Shown: in pieces, positions 55,856 to 63,716 of the stretch
Numbering within the stretch: the stretch's first letter is position 1
Layout of the letters: each line of letters opens with the position of its first letter
NCBI GenBank assembly: GCA_963750995.1
Contig: CAVVST010000002.1
Location: forward strand, 1,178,001 to 1,242,000
Origin: CAVVST01 sp963750995
GTDB lineage: Bacteria > Acidobacteriota > Vicinamibacteria > Vicinamibacterales > UBA2999
DNA: 64,000 nt
Reading direction: 5' to 3'
Position numbers and translations under genes: made by a program
The notes under the pieces: generated by a model
The model's database searches: none
What the model was told of the DNA's origin: nothing
The model's input: the letters and a program-made list of their open reading frames with translations, nothing else

Positions 55856-56944
55856 ATGGCGCGCTGGGACGCGTTGATTGTCGGCGGCGGACCAGCGGGA
55901 TCGACCTGTGCGCGCGTCCTGCGGCGTGCGGGATGGCGCGTCCTCGTCATCGATCGCGCCCGCTTTCCCCGCGACAAGGTCTGCGCCGGCTGGGTCACGC
56001 CCGGGGTGTTCCACCTGCTCGATCTCGATCCCGACGAGTACCGCGCCACGGGACTGACCATCCAGCCGATCACCGGATTCCGCACCTCGGTCATCGGCGA
56101 CCCGGCGATCGAAACCCGCTACGACCACACGATCAGCTATGCGATCCGGCGGTGCGAGTTCGACGCCTTCCTCCTGAACCGATCGGAGGCGGAGGTGCTG
56201 CAAGAGACGCCGCTTGGCTCGCTGGAACGGCGCGGCGACGAATGGGTCGCCAACGGCACCATCACCGCGCGTGTCGTGATTGGCGCGGGCGGCCACTTCT
56301 GCCCGGTTGCGCGAATCCTCCGGGGCACACGTCCAGATGGCCCGCCGGTTGTCGCCCGCGAAGCGGAGTTCCGTCTCGACGACGATCAGAGCAGTGCCGA
56401 CGGCGAGTTGCCTGAGCTGTTCTTCTGCCGCGACCTCGAAGGCTACGGCTGGTGCGTGCGCAAGGGCGCGCATCTCAACATCGGGCTCGGCCGGCGCGAG
56501 CACGGCGATCTGAATCCACACATCGACGACTTCAAGGTTTTCCTCGAGCATCGCGGCCTCGCCCGCCGCGCCTCGCTCGTGAAGTGGCACGGGCACGCGT
56601 ACCTGGCGTCCGGCGCCGGCATGCGGCCGCTGATCGCCGACGGGATGCTGCTGGCCGGCGACGCAGCCGGGCTCGCCTATCCGGAGAGCGGCGAAGGCAT
56701 CAAGCCCGCGGTCGAATCGGGCCGTCTCGCCGCGGAAACGTTGATCGCCGCCCGGGGGAAGATCGGGATCGAGGATCTGAAACCGTACGAGGCAGAGCTG
56801 TTGCGCCGTTATCCGCCGACGTCGCCATCGCCGGGTGCGCTCGGCGGGATCACGAAAGCGCTGGGTCGATTGCTGATGCGGTCGCCCCTGTTCACGAGGC
56901 GGGTCATCATCGACAGGTGGTTCCTGCGACATACAGAGTCCTGA
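55856..56944 (+). CDS. FAD-dependent oxidoreductase of the geranylgeranyl reductase type
   Basis: 362 residues from ATG 55856; an upstream TTG (55847) would overlap the stop of the methyltransferase gene. FAD-binding DALIVGGGPAGSTCARVLRR, VLVIDRARFPRDKVCAGWVT (Cys-x-GG-like block of the family), ISYAIRRCEFDAFLLNRS, ARVVIGAGGHFCPVARILRG, GYGWCVRKGAHLNIGLGRRE and MLLAGDAAGLAYPESGEGIK. The family reduces isoprenoid double bonds or acts as halogenase/hydroxylase. Beside a CFA-type methyltransferase, modification of membrane lipids or quinone-like isoprenoids is the likeliest role. Substrate not readable. Confidence 0.86.
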   Translation: MARWDALIVGGGPAGSTCARVLRRAGWRVLVIDRARFPRDKVCAGWVTPGVFHLLDLDPDEYRATGLTIQPITGFRTSVIGDPAIETRYDHTISYAIRRCEFDAFLLNRSEAEVLQETPLGSLERRGDEWVANGTITARVVIGAGGHFCPVARILRGTRPDGPPVVAREAEFRLDDDQSSADGELPELFFCRDLEGYGWCVRKGAHLNIGLGRREHGDLNPHIDDFKVFLEHRGLARRASLVKWHGHAYLASGAGMRPLIADGMLLAGDAAGLAYPESGEGIKPAVESGRLAAETLIAARGKIGIEDLKPYEAELLRRYPPTSPSPGALGGITKALGRLLMRSPLFTRRVIIDRWFLRHTES

Positions 56945-56992
56945 CCACACACTCGAGGCCGCGATCACCGACTGCACGACCGGTGATTCCTC

Positions 56993-57110
56993 AGGTCCGC
57001 CTCAAGGCGGACACTACGTACGGACTTCCCAACCGCGACCAACACGACGGCCGCGACAATGCGTTCTAAAACGTCGTGCTCGTCGTGACCTCGTGGTTCA
57101 GTTTGAAGCG
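56993..57110. repeat. Palindromic repeat and CACGAC-type inverted repeat
   Basis: GGTCCGCCTCAAGGCGGAC with ACTACGTACG (56995-57025), then CGACCAACACGACGGCCGCG and, inverted, AACGTCGTGCTCGTCGTGAC with CTCGTGGTTC. A similar CACGAC inverted repeat occurs at 59919-59985. No gene seen in 56945-57150. Confidence 0.65.
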
Positions 57111-57150
57111 ATCGACCTGACGACCTTCGCGATCGTCGAGATGCTCGTGG

Positions 57151-58221
57151 TCAATTCGTTGCCAGCGGAGCGACGACGAGTTGATTGAGGATGTCGAAGA
57201 CGACGCGGCGGTGGCCGCGGCGTTCGTCGCTGACGTCGGGCGACGAGGTCGTCACGACGACGAGGTCGAGCGAGGGAAAGACGAAGACATACTGGCCGCC
57301 GTAGCCCCACGCAAAGCAGGTGTCGACCCCGCCGACCTGGTACACCCACCAGCCGTAGCCGTACTGGCGATCGCGCATCGGGTCGACGACGCCGTCGGCA
57401 TTCGGACCCGGATTCCCCGGGCGCCGGTTCCGCGATCGCCCCTCGCACGATTGCGCGATCCAGCGCGCGGGCAGCACGCGTTGCCCGTTGACGACGCCGT
57501 CGCGTAAATAAAGCTCGCCCAGTGCCAGCATCTGCCGCGGCGTCATCAGCATGTCGTTGCCGCCGAAATAGACGCCCTGCGGATCGCGCGGCCACTGGGC
57601 GAGCGAGAAGCCAAGCGGCCTGGCCAGCGCTTCGTTGGCAAACTGCCACGTGCTCTCCCCGGTCGCCTGCGTGAGGATCGCCGAGAGGAGATGCGTGTTG
57701 CCGGTGCTGTACTCCATCTCTTCGCCCGGCGCCGCGAACATCGGCCGCGCCAGCGCGTGCCGCACCCAGTTGCGGCTCGTTACCCACGCGCCGTAGTTCC
57801 GGTTGCTGGTGCCCTCGAGCCCGGGTCGCATCATCAACAGGTGTTCGACGGTGATCGATCGCTTGCGCGGATCAGGATCGTTGGCGAGCTCGGGGAACCA
57901 GGTGACGATCGGCGTCTTGAGGTCGGGAATCAGCTTGCGATCGAGGGCGATCCCGACCAGCGCCGCGATGATGCTCTTCGACGCCGACTTGATGTTGGCG
58001 AGCCGGTCGCGGCTGCGGCCGTTGTAGTACCGCTCGAACACCACCTCGCCGCGGCGGCTGACGAGCAGGCTGTGAAGACGCGGCAGGGTGCGCGCGGCCG
58101 CGTCAATCCGGTCGGCGTTGAGGAGCGCCGACGAGGGGCCCGCAGGCCGTTGCGCGGCAGTGCCCGTCACTCCCATGCCCAGGCCGATCGCCGCCGCCAG
58201 CGCCCACGCGAACGGTGTCAT
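57151..58221 (-). CDS. Exported serine hydrolase of the class C beta-lactamase/DD-peptidase fold
   Basis: 356 residues from ATG 58221 (signal peptide WALAAAIGLGMGVTGTAAQR). The nucleophile motif is S79-A-S-K82 in RLANIKSASKSIIAALVG. The YxN-type motif is EYSTGNTHLLSAILTQAT, and the third motif region is YGYGWWVYQVGG ... CFAWGYGGQYVFV. Substructure ITVEHLLMMRPGLEG and MLMTPRQMLALGELYLRDG are standard for the family. It hydrolyses esters, amides or D-peptides in the periplasm; the physiological substrate is unknown. Divergent from the hydrolase pair at 58353; the spacer contains an AT-rich repeat (58310-58342). Confidence 0.88.
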   Translation of the reverse strand: MTPFAWALAAAIGLGMGVTGTAAQRPAGPSSALLNADRIDAAARTLPRLHSLLVSRRGEVVFERYYNGRSRDRLANIKSASKSIIAALVGIALDRKLIPDLKTPIVTWFPELANDPDPRKRSITVEHLLMMRPGLEGTSNRNYGAWVTSRNWVRHALARPMFAAPGEEMEYSTGNTHLLSAILTQATGESTWQFANEALARPLGFSLAQWPRDPQGVYFGGNDMLMTPRQMLALGELYLRDGVVNGQRVLPARWIAQSCEGRSRNRRPGNPGPNADGVVDPMRDRQYGYGWWVYQVGGVDTCFAWGYGGQYVFVFPSLDLVVVTTSSPDVSDERRGHRRVVFDILNQLVVAPLATN

Positions 58222-58309
58222 CGCCCGGCTCCGCCGGGGATACCCTGGGCCATCTCCAAAGCGCACGAGCCCGATTATACGGTGGCCAATTGTGCGATAC
58301 ACTCCCCTC

Positions 58310-58342
58310 GCATTTGCGATTTGTGATTGGTGATTTGCAATT
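58310..58342. repeat. AT-rich TTTGTGATTGGTGATTTG repeat
   Basis: Reverse-complement version of the AATCACAAATC family (39910, 54548), just upstream of the gene at 58353. Confidence 0.6.
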
Positions 58343-58352
58343 GGAGGGCACC

Positions 58353-59906
58353 ATGCCACGCCTTGGATGCGCGCGCTCGTCGGCCTTGGTCATCCTGCTC
58401 GCCGTGATTGGCGGCTTCATCGGCGCTCGCCCGGCGGCGGCCCAGGGCACGCCGATTCCTGAGTTCAAGGGTCCGATCCCGATCACGGCGGAGTCGTACC
58501 CGATGATGATGTCGAGCAAGCTCCAGACGGTGGTCGACCTGGGGCGCGCCGGCTACGTCGAGGAGGAATTCCTCGTCACCGGTCGCGCCAACGTCTACGA
58601 CTGGGGCGCCGACGGGAAGGCGGTCGTCAAAACGCCGAACGCGCCTTACACGACGCGCATCCTGCTCCGGCGTCCGGCAACGCCGCAGCGCTTCAGCGGC
58701 AACGTGATCATCGAGGTCCCGAATGCCGCGCGCCGCTTCGATTTCAACTTCGTGTGGGGCGTCTCGCACGACCACTTCATGGAGAACGGCGACGTGTTCG
58801 TCGTGGTCACGCTCAACCAGAGCAATCTCGAGGCGCTGAAGCTGTTCGACCCGGCGCGCTACGCGTCGCTCTCGTTCGCCAATCCGACGCCGGACGAAGC
58901 GTGCGCCGTCGGCCGCGGCGGCGGCGCGCCGCAGACCTCCATGTCGGAAGAGGGGCTTCAGTACGACATCCTCAGCCAGGTCGCGGCGCTGCTGAAGGCT
59001 GGGCGGCCCGCCGGACCGCTGGCCGGCTTCAACGTGCAGCGCGCCTACATGACGGCGTACGACGCCATCCAGACCAACTACATGGTGGGCATCCACCCGC
59101 TGGCGCGGCTGGCGAACGGCCGTCCGGTGTATGACGGCTACGTGCAGCACCGCAATCCCACGGTGGGACGCCTGCGCCGCTGCGGCGTCCTTCCCGGCCC
59201 CGACGATCCGCGTCACATCGTCCGCAACGTCGACGTCCCGGTGATTCGCATCATGCCGGAAACCGACGTGCTGACGCTCTACCGCTTCCGGCGTGACGAC
59301 AGCGATGCGCCTGGCGATCGGTACCGGCTGTACAAAGTCGCCGGCGGCGCGCACGCCGACGGATGGTTCTACCCGTACCAGCCCTCCGTCGAAGTGCTCA
59401 AGAAAGTGGGCAGCCCGTACCCGTATCTGTCCAACTGGCCGTTCCACAACCAGTGCGAGCCAGCGATGCTGACGCAGACGACGCCGATCAACACCTACGT
59501 GATGGACGCGGCGTTCGCCAACCTGACGCGCTGGGTCCGCGACGGAGCGGCGCCGCCAAGGGCCGCGCGTATCGCGGTTGAGAACGGCGGCACGCCGCAG
59601 GCGCGGGTGGTGCGCGATCAGTACGGCAACGCGGTGGGTGGATACCGCACGCCGTACCTCGACGTGCCGGCCGCAACCTACGTCACCAGCGCCAAGGGGG
59701 AAACGTTCTGCCCCGAGCTCGGCCGGACTGATCCGTTCAGCTTCGCCCGGCTCGTAAGCGCGCACGGCACGCCCCAGAACTACGCCGCCAAGGTCTCGAA
59801 GTCGGTCGATCAGATGGTCAAGGATCGATTCCTGACCGAATCCGACGGGAAGAAAATCAAGGCCGAGGCTGGTGCGTTTTCGACTGTGACAACGGCGAGC
59901 AACTGA
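58353..59906 (+). CDS. Exported alpha/beta hydrolase-domain protein, nucleophile elbow altered
   Basis: 517 residues; GGAGGG 5 bases before ATG 58353; signal peptide ends ARPAAAQG. It belongs to the large alpha/beta hydrolase-like domain family common in Acidobacteria and Proteobacteria (Abhydrolase_10 type). Blocks: YVEEEFLVTGRANVYDWGAD, RFSGNVIIEVPNAARRFDFN, VWGVSHDHFMENGDVFVVVT and DEACAVGRGGG. At the nucleophile elbow the partner gene reads VYGTSHGGELATY, whereas this copy reads AYMTAYDAIQTNY: Ser is replaced by Ala and the two Gly are lost. The acid/His part (VAGGAHADGWFYPY) is kept. It may be a non-catalytic paralogue. Followed by a 106-bp spacer with a CACGAC inverted repeat. Confidence 0.85.
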   Translation: MPRLGCARSSALVILLAVIGGFIGARPAAAQGTPIPEFKGPIPITAESYPMMMSSKLQTVVDLGRAGYVEEEFLVTGRANVYDWGADGKAVVKTPNAPYTTRILLRRPATPQRFSGNVIIEVPNAARRFDFNFVWGVSHDHFMENGDVFVVVTLNQSNLEALKLFDPARYASLSFANPTPDEACAVGRGGGAPQTSMSEEGLQYDILSQVAALLKAGRPAGPLAGFNVQRAYMTAYDAIQTNYMVGIHPLARLANGRPVYDGYVQHRNPTVGRLRRCGVLPGPDDPRHIVRNVDVPVIRIMPETDVLTLYRFRRDDSDAPGDRYRLYKVAGGAHADGWFYPYQPSVEVLKKVGSPYPYLSNWPFHNQCEPAMLTQTTPINTYVMDAAFANLTRWVRDGAAPPRAARIAVENGGTPQARVVRDQYGNAVGGYRTPYLDVPAATYVTSAKGETFCPELGRTDPFSFARLVSAHGTPQNYAAKVSKSVDQMVKDRFLTESDGKKIKAEAGAFSTVTTASN

Positions 59907-59918
59907 AGCCCGAAGGGA

Positions 59919-59985
59919 AACCACGACCAACACGACGACCCGAAAATCGATCTCGCGTCGTGATCGTCGTGCCGTCGTGGTTTGA
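59919..59985. repeat. CACGAC-type inverted repeat between tandem hydrolases
   Basis: AAACCACGACCAACACGACG near 59919 and GTCGTGATCGTCGTGCCGTC followed by GTGGTTT near 59957-59983 are imperfect reverse complements and could form a hairpin between the two paralogous genes. Confidence 0.65.
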
Positions 59986-60012
59986 GTACAAAGGCACGAA
60001 GGAGGGAATCTC

Positions 60013-61530
60013 ATGCGCCATCGATCCTGTTTCGCGGTGCTGCTCTTCTTCGCCGCGCTTGCGCCGGCGGCCGCGCAGGCTCCGTCAGTAACCCTTCCCA
60101 CCGTGACCGGGCCGATCCCGGTCACGGCGGACTCATATCCCCTGATGGCGTCGAACAAGCTCCAGGTGGTCGTCGACCTGCCGCGGGCGGGCTACGTCGA
60201 GGAAGAGTTCTTCGTCAGCGGATCCGCCAACGTCTACGACTGGGCGGGGGACGGCAGCGTCACGGTGAAGACGCCGAACGCCCCGTACACCACCCGCATC
60301 ATGCTGCGGCGCCCGGCTGACCCGGCGCGCTTCAGCGGCAACGTCATCGTCGAGATCGGCAACGTCGGCCGCGGCTACGACTTCTCCTTCTCCTGGGGCG
60401 TCTCGCACGACTATTTCATGGAGAGCGGCGACGCGTGGGTGGCGATCACATATTCGCCCGAGAACCTGCAGGCGCTGAAGACGTTCAATCCTACGCGCTA
60501 CGCGCCGTTGTCGATGGCGAACCCGACGGCCAACGAGCACTGCGCCGCCGGCGCCAACGGCGTGGCCGCCGCGGCGCCGCTCGAGGAAGGCCTGCGGTGG
60601 GACATGATCACCCAGGTGGGCGCGCTGTTGAAGGCGGCGCGGGCCGGAGGTCCCCTCGCCGGCTTCAACGTGCAGCGCGTCTATGGGACGTCGCACGGCG
60701 GCGAGCTCGCCACGTACATCGCGGTGTTTCACGCACGAGCGACACTTACGGGTGGACGGCCGGTCTATGACGGCTACATCCAGCACCGTCATCCCGGGTT
60801 GACGCGGCTGCGGCAATGCGGCGCCGCGCCTGCCGTGGCCGATCCCCGCCAGATCCTGCGCAACATCGGCGTGCCGGTCATGCGCGTGGTCTCGCAGACC
60901 GACGTCCTCGGCACTTACGCCCGCCGCCGCGACGACAGCGACGCGCCTGGTGATCAGTACCGGCTGTACGAAATCGCGGGGGCGCCGCACGCCGATGCGT
61001 CGTTCTATCCCTACATGCCGACCGTCGCCGATCAGAAGAAAACCGGGTTCGACGCGTTCCTGCATTCCTGGCCGTTCCCCGATCAGTGCGAGCAGGAAAC
61101 GGCGCTGCTGCGTGTACCGATCATGACCTACGCGCTCGACGCCGCCTACGCGAACCTGACGCGCTGGGTACGCGACGGCGTGCCCGCGCCGCGCGCGCCG
61201 CGGGTGGCGGTCGAGAACGGCGGCACGCCGCAGGCGCGAGTCGTCCTCGATCAGCACGGCAACGCCGTGGGCGGCGTCCGGACTCCGCACGTGGACGTGC
61301 CGACCGCGACCTATTTCACGAGCACGAGGGGACCGGGGCTATGCGGCAACCTGGCGCACAAGGAAGATTTCGACTGGGTGCGTCTCAACCGCCTCTACGG
61401 ATCGCCTGACGGCTACGCCGCGAAAGTGGCGGCGTCGGTGGATCGACTGGTCAAGGATCGCTGGCTCACCGAATTTGACGGCCGGAAGATCAAGGGAGCG
61501 GGCGTGGTGCCCGCCACCGCCTCTCGATAG
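60013..61530 (+). CDS. Exported alpha/beta hydrolase-domain protein (paralogue with intact elbow)
   Basis: 505 residues; GGAGGG 7 bases before ATG 60013; signal peptide ends APAAAQA. Same family as the preceding gene and its tandem duplicate: LQVVVDLPRAGYVEEEFFVS, RFSGNVIVEIGNVGRGYDFS, SWGVSHDYFMESGDAWVAIT. Here the elbow GTSHGGELATYIAVF provides a GxSxG nucleophile, and IAGAPHADASFYPYMP supplies the late His. FTSTRGPGLCGNLAHKEDF is near the C-terminus. Likely an esterase/hydrolase of the periplasm or exterior with unknown substrate. The two genes may be co-transcribed. Confidence 0.87.
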   Translation: MRHRSCFAVLLFFAALAPAAAQAPSVTLPTVTGPIPVTADSYPLMASNKLQVVVDLPRAGYVEEEFFVSGSANVYDWAGDGSVTVKTPNAPYTTRIMLRRPADPARFSGNVIVEIGNVGRGYDFSFSWGVSHDYFMESGDAWVAITYSPENLQALKTFNPTRYAPLSMANPTANEHCAAGANGVAAAAPLEEGLRWDMITQVGALLKAARAGGPLAGFNVQRVYGTSHGGELATYIAVFHARATLTGGRPVYDGYIQHRHPGLTRLRQCGAAPAVADPRQILRNIGVPVMRVVSQTDVLGTYARRRDDSDAPGDQYRLYEIAGAPHADASFYPYMPTVADQKKTGFDAFLHSWPFPDQCEQETALLRVPIMTYALDAAYANLTRWVRDGVPAPRAPRVAVENGGTPQARVVLDQHGNAVGGVRTPHVDVPTATYFTSTRGPGLCGNLAHKEDFDWVRLNRLYGSPDGYAAKVAASVDRLVKDRWLTEFDGRKIKGAGVVPATASR

Positions 61531-61545
61531 CTATTTCATTGGTAG

Positions 61546-61641
61546 GTAGTGTCCGGCTTTAGCCGGACTTACGAGGTCCGCCTGCCCTTCGACTTCGCTC
61601 AGGGCACCCCGAGCAACGTCGAGGGGTGAAGGCGGACACTA
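61546..61641. repeat. Composite palindromic repeat, overlaps end of DUF6152 gene
   Basis: GTAGTGTCCGGCTTTAGCCGGACT, then GGTCCGCC, the gcccttcgacttcgctcag...cgtcgagggg module and GGCGGACACTAC. The final CTA (61639-61641) is the complement of the DUF6152 stop codon. Nearly identical to the unit split by the IS at 30472/31558. Confidence 0.85.
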
Positions 61642-62031
61642 CTTTGGCGGACCGCCCTCGTTTGGAGCCGAGCCGGCAAACAGCCGCCGCCCATCCGGCA
61701 ACGTGATCGCGCTGGTGTTGGCGGTCGGGCTGCCATTGCGGGCATGCCATCCTTCAGCCGTCACGACGGTACCCGGCTCCAGATCTTCCTTCCGCCATCC
61801 ACGGCGGTAGAGAGCGTTGGCGGTCGCGGTCTCAAACGCCCAGTTCACGACCTTCCCGTCTGTCTCGACGTCGATGTAGATCCAGGCGTGCGGGTTGGAC
61901 CAGCGCATCGAGCTGATTTTTCCGGTCACCTTCACCGGCTTGGTGACGTCGAACTCCGCCGAGAACGAATGATGGGCGACGGCAGGCGCGGCGAATAACA
62001 GGAGCGTGGTAAGTATCAATGCAGGTTTCAT
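61639..62031 (-). CDS. Exported DUF6152-type protein (copy 5 of 5)
   Basis: 130 residues from ATG 62031. The signal peptide ends AAPAVA, giving mature HHSFSAEFD. Block MRWSNPHAWIYIDVETDGKV; C-terminal half ALYRRGWRKEDLEPGTVVTA, GWHARNGSPTANTSAITLPD, of the short type. It is the last gene of a minus-strand run with two DLSG-W genes (62034 and 62879), which it follows by 2 bp. Thus the DUF6152/DLSG-W pairing recurs at a second locus 57 kb from the first, with gene order reversed. The stop codon is supplied by a palindromic repeat. Confidence 0.87.
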   Translation of the reverse strand: MKPALILTTLLLFAAPAVAHHSFSAEFDVTKPVKVTGKISSMRWSNPHAWIYIDVETDGKVVNWAFETATANALYRRGWRKEDLEPGTVVTAEGWHARNGSPTANTSAITLPDGRRLFAGSAPNEGGPPK

Positions 62032-62033
62032 AG

Positions 62034-62882
62034 TTATTTGTTCTGGCGGCGGTACTCGTCCCGAACATCCTTGAGGTGCTTCAGATCCTGGTTGTCCTCG
62101 AGACACGCGACCTCGAGCATCTCTCCGGGCTGCCGATTCAGCGGCATCTCGATCGTCCACGGGCGGGTATACACAGTGAGATCGGTAACCGTCGCCTGGT
62201 AAGTGATCCGATCGGCGTTCACGGGCGTGAACCGCTCGACCACCGTGGCCGCGTGGCTGATCACATCACCGACCTCGTTCAGCCACGACTTGCCGTTGAG
62301 GTTCTTCGTTTCGACGACGAGCGTGTCGCCCTCCCACCGGCCGATCGAATCGCCCTGCCACAGGCGCAGCGTGTCGGGGAGGTGCTCCTTGCGATTGAGC
62401 GAGACAAGACGCCACGCCATTCGTTCGTGCAGGAAGACGACCGCATCGGCGGTCTGGAAGATATGCACCGGCGCGGGAACGTAGAGCGACCGTGGAACGC
62501 CGCCCACGAAGCAGTGCGCCGTCGGGTCGTCGTATCCGTGCTCTGGCCGGATCCGGGTGGCTTTTTCCTCAGCCGCCCACGGCTGGTACGGAAGCCTCTT
62601 GTCCTGGGGATCGATGATGACGCCGCGGCCTCCGCCGGTGAATGTTTCCTTGTGCGCCTCGAGCCCCCAGTTTGCGCCGCCGTGGTCGCTCTGGAAGAAA
62701 CCGTTCAAATCCGGCTTCCCGTCCGGCATTCGGCGCACAGGCCCCGCGGGCGCGGCGGCGGCAGGCGCCTGCGCAGCCAGGTCGACAGCGGGAATCGACA
62801 CGACGAGCACCGCGGCAAGGAACAGACGGATCGTCGCCCCGCGACCCTGCTGGGGATGACCCTGGATGAATCGATGCGTCAT
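62034..62882 (-). CDS. Exported DLSG-W family protein (copy 4 of 5)
   Basis: 282 residues. ATG 62882 overlaps the TGA of the upstream paralogue (ATGA). The signal peptide is preceded by a basic N-tail (MTHRFIQGHPQQGRGATIRL) and ends VDLAAQAP. Signature MPDGKPDLNGFFQSDHGGAN; further blocks AHCFVGGVPRSLYVPAPVHI, RLWQGDSIGRWEGDTLVVET, LNEVGDVISHAATVVERFTP and ITYQATVTDLTVYTRPWTIE. It is more distant from copies 1-3. Coupled to the gene upstream and 2 bp from the DUF6152 gene downstream. Function unknown. Confidence 0.85.
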   Translation of the reverse strand: MTHRFIQGHPQQGRGATIRLFLAAVLVVSIPAVDLAAQAPAAAAPAGPVRRMPDGKPDLNGFFQSDHGGANWGLEAHKETFTGGGRGVIIDPQDKRLPYQPWAAEEKATRIRPEHGYDDPTAHCFVGGVPRSLYVPAPVHIFQTADAVVFLHERMAWRLVSLNRKEHLPDTLRLWQGDSIGRWEGDTLVVETKNLNGKSWLNEVGDVISHAATVVERFTPVNADRITYQATVTDLTVYTRPWTIEMPLNRQPGEMLEVACLEDNQDLKHLKDVRDEYRRQNK

Positions 62883-63655
62883 GGTTGTGAATACCAGGTG
62901 CGCGGGTTGCGCTCGAAATCGCCGCTGGCCTCTTCCTTCTCCGCCTGGCACTGGTACTCCAGCACCCGGGCCATGTCCTTGTGCCTGTGCATCGGCATGC
63001 TGATCTTCCACGGGCGGGTGAATACCTTGGGATCCTCGATCGTGGCTTCGTACTGCAACGTGTCGCGGTCGAGCAGCGTGTAGCGCTCCACCACCTTGAG
63101 CGCCTCGCTGTGAAAGTTGCCGGCCATGTCCAACCACGTACGGTCGTTGTGGTTCGTGACCTCGACGACCAGCGTATCGCCCTCCCAGCGGCCGCGCGAA
63201 TCGCCCATCCAGAACTCAATCCCGTCCGCGGGCTTGCTGCCGTTGGTGTAGATCAACCGGTGCACCTGCGTCCACTCGAAGGTCATGGCGACGTGCGCCG
63301 GCGTCTGGAAGATCTGGAACGGCCACTCCATGTACATGATGCGCGGCACGCCCGGCAGGAAGCAGTGCGACAGCGGATCCGCGGTCGCGCGCGCGGCGAA
63401 GTTCTCGGCCTTCTTTTTCGCCGCCCACGGCTGGTAGGGAATCTCACCGCCCGCGACGACGCTGCGGCCCGCCGGCATGCCGTGGCGCGCGACGTGGTCC
63501 TGCAAGTCATACGAAGCGCGGTTGCGCACCTGCCAGATCCCCTGCAGGTTCGGCCGCCCGTCGGGCATCCGCGGAATCGACTCGCCGGAAGCCGCACCTT
63601 GCGCGAACGCGAGGGTGGGCACCAGCAACAGCAGCAGCCAGACGCCAGGCTTCAT
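62879..63655 (-). CDS. Exported DLSG-W family protein (copy 5 of 5)
   Basis: 258 residues; signal peptide MKPGVWLLLLLVPTLAFAQG. Signature MPDGRPNLQGIWQVRNR, then AGGEIPYQPWAAKKKAENFA, LSHCFLPGVPRIMYMEWPFQ, IFQTPAHVAMTFEWTQVHRL, DSRGRWEGDTLVVEVTNHND, RTWLDMAGNFHSEALKVVER. The family pattern is therefore signal, (M)(A/P)DGxPxLxGxW, CxxGVPR/G, W(E)GDTLxx, HS(D/E), VERx. First gene of the coupled set 62879-62034-61639. Divergent function from copies 1-3 is possible. A short GACTTGTGACTTG repeat lies upstream (63680-63716). Confidence 0.85.
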   Translation of the reverse strand: MKPGVWLLLLLVPTLAFAQGAASGESIPRMPDGRPNLQGIWQVRNRASYDLQDHVARHGMPAGRSVVAGGEIPYQPWAAKKKAENFAARATADPLSHCFLPGVPRIMYMEWPFQIFQTPAHVAMTFEWTQVHRLIYTNGSKPADGIEFWMGDSRGRWEGDTLVVEVTNHNDRTWLDMAGNFHSEALKVVERYTLLDRDTLQYEATIEDPKVFTRPWKISMPMHRHKDMARVLEYQCQAEKEEASGDFERNPRTWYSQP

Positions 63656-63679
63656 CGGACGCCAATTATACCTAGGCTT

Positions 63680-63716
63680 CTTTTGTGACTTGTGACTTGA
63701 CCCTTGTGACTTGTTA
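63680..63716. repeat. TTTTGTGACTTGTGACTTG repeat
   Basis: Direct repeat of TTGTGACTTG-like units between two minus-strand genes; related to the repeats at 39057, 46872 and 54575. Its end overlaps the stop codon region of the NHL-repeat gene. Confidence 0.6.

Noticed and set aside
55166..56944. 592-codon frame joining the methyltransferase region to the flavoprotein
   Set aside because: The first ~230 codons overlap the CFA-type gene in a different frame and lack any motif; the FAD motif begins right after ATG 55856.
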